The notes under the pieces: generated by a model
What the model was told of the DNA's origin: nothing
The model's input: the letters and a program-made list of their open reading frames with translations, nothing else
The model's database searches: none
Translations under genes and position numbers: made by a program
In this document: one piece after another, positions 32,438 through 32,495 of the stretch
Position numbering within the stretch: position 1 is the stretch's first letter
Layout of the letters: each line of letters opens with the position of its first letter
NCBI RefSeq assembly: GCF_938030145.1
Contig: NZ_CALHGM010000047.1
Location: 1-32,495 of the forward strand
Source: an uncultured Campylobacter sp.
GTDB taxonomy: Bacteria; Campylobacterota; Campylobacteria; Campylobacterales; Campylobacteraceae
Reading direction: 5' to 3'
DNA: 32,495 nt

Positions 32438-32495
32438 CTTCACACCGCTTCACACCGCTTCACACCGCTTCACACCGCTTCACACCGCTTCACAC
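32438..32495. repeat. 10-bp tandem repeat array at right window edge
   Basis: CTTCACACCG is repeated five full times plus eight bases and runs off the end of the window. All visible copies are perfect. The unit is unrelated in sequence to the left-edge array but has the same 10-bp period. Confidence 0.95.

Noticed and set aside
32438..32495. CRISPR array or telomere-like end at the right edge
   Set aside because: Direct 10-bp units without spacers or hairpin. A simple minisatellite explains it.

Overview
The window looks like a chromosomal piece of a Campylobacter, most likely one of the higher-GC oral species related to C. gracilis, C. rectus or C. showae. The strongest clue is gene order. 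nth, a peb4-type chaperone, fba, a MotA/ExbB-like gene and an OmpA/MotB-like gene lie in the same arrangement I recall from C. jejuni (Cj0595c to Cj0599). A short Mqo (448 aa), CmoB, HisD, AAGGAG ribosome sites, TATAAT-type -10 boxes and AT-rich spacers full of AAATTTTA-like words fit the same group. The species is inferred. The window begins and ends inside unrelated 10-bp tandem arrays, so it may be a whole contig that broke at both repeats.

Layout. (1) 150-4566, carbon metabolism: a TRAP-type binding protein divergent from malate:quinone oxidoreductase, then pyruvate kinase. (2) 4576-7500: two genes of unknown function, then a two-gene unit of a small conserved protein interrupted by an in-frame TGA and a NADAR-domain protein. 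(3) 7679-8002: an SMR efflux protein. (4) 8252-14576: an accessory run of mostly exported proteins. It holds two paralogous tryptophan-punctuated repeat proteins, a small secreted protein, a probably frameshifted gene, an ecotin-type protease inhibitor, a YbaK-like tRNA-editing protein with a large insertion, and another secreted protein. (5) 15039-16957: a small periplasmic protein and hisD. (6) 17115-18915: a very long Sel1/Hcp-type cysteine-rich repeat gene, broken by one extra base in a run of seven A. (7) 19248-24177: the conserved Campylobacter block. (8) 24370-32021: a beta-helix-like protein, pepD, a merTP-like pair, two tandem transglutaminase paralogs (one with a Tat signal, one without) and cmoB.

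Three reading frames are disrupted by single-base events: TGA at 6641, A4 at 11680 and A7 at 17631. They could be real decay, recoding or switching, or base-call errors; sequence alone cannot decide. I see no rRNA, tRNA, CRISPR array, insertion sequence or phage module. The best candidates for undescribed biology are the small-protein/NADAR pair, the secreted W-repeat cluster next to ecotin, and the exported/cytosolic transglutaminase twins.
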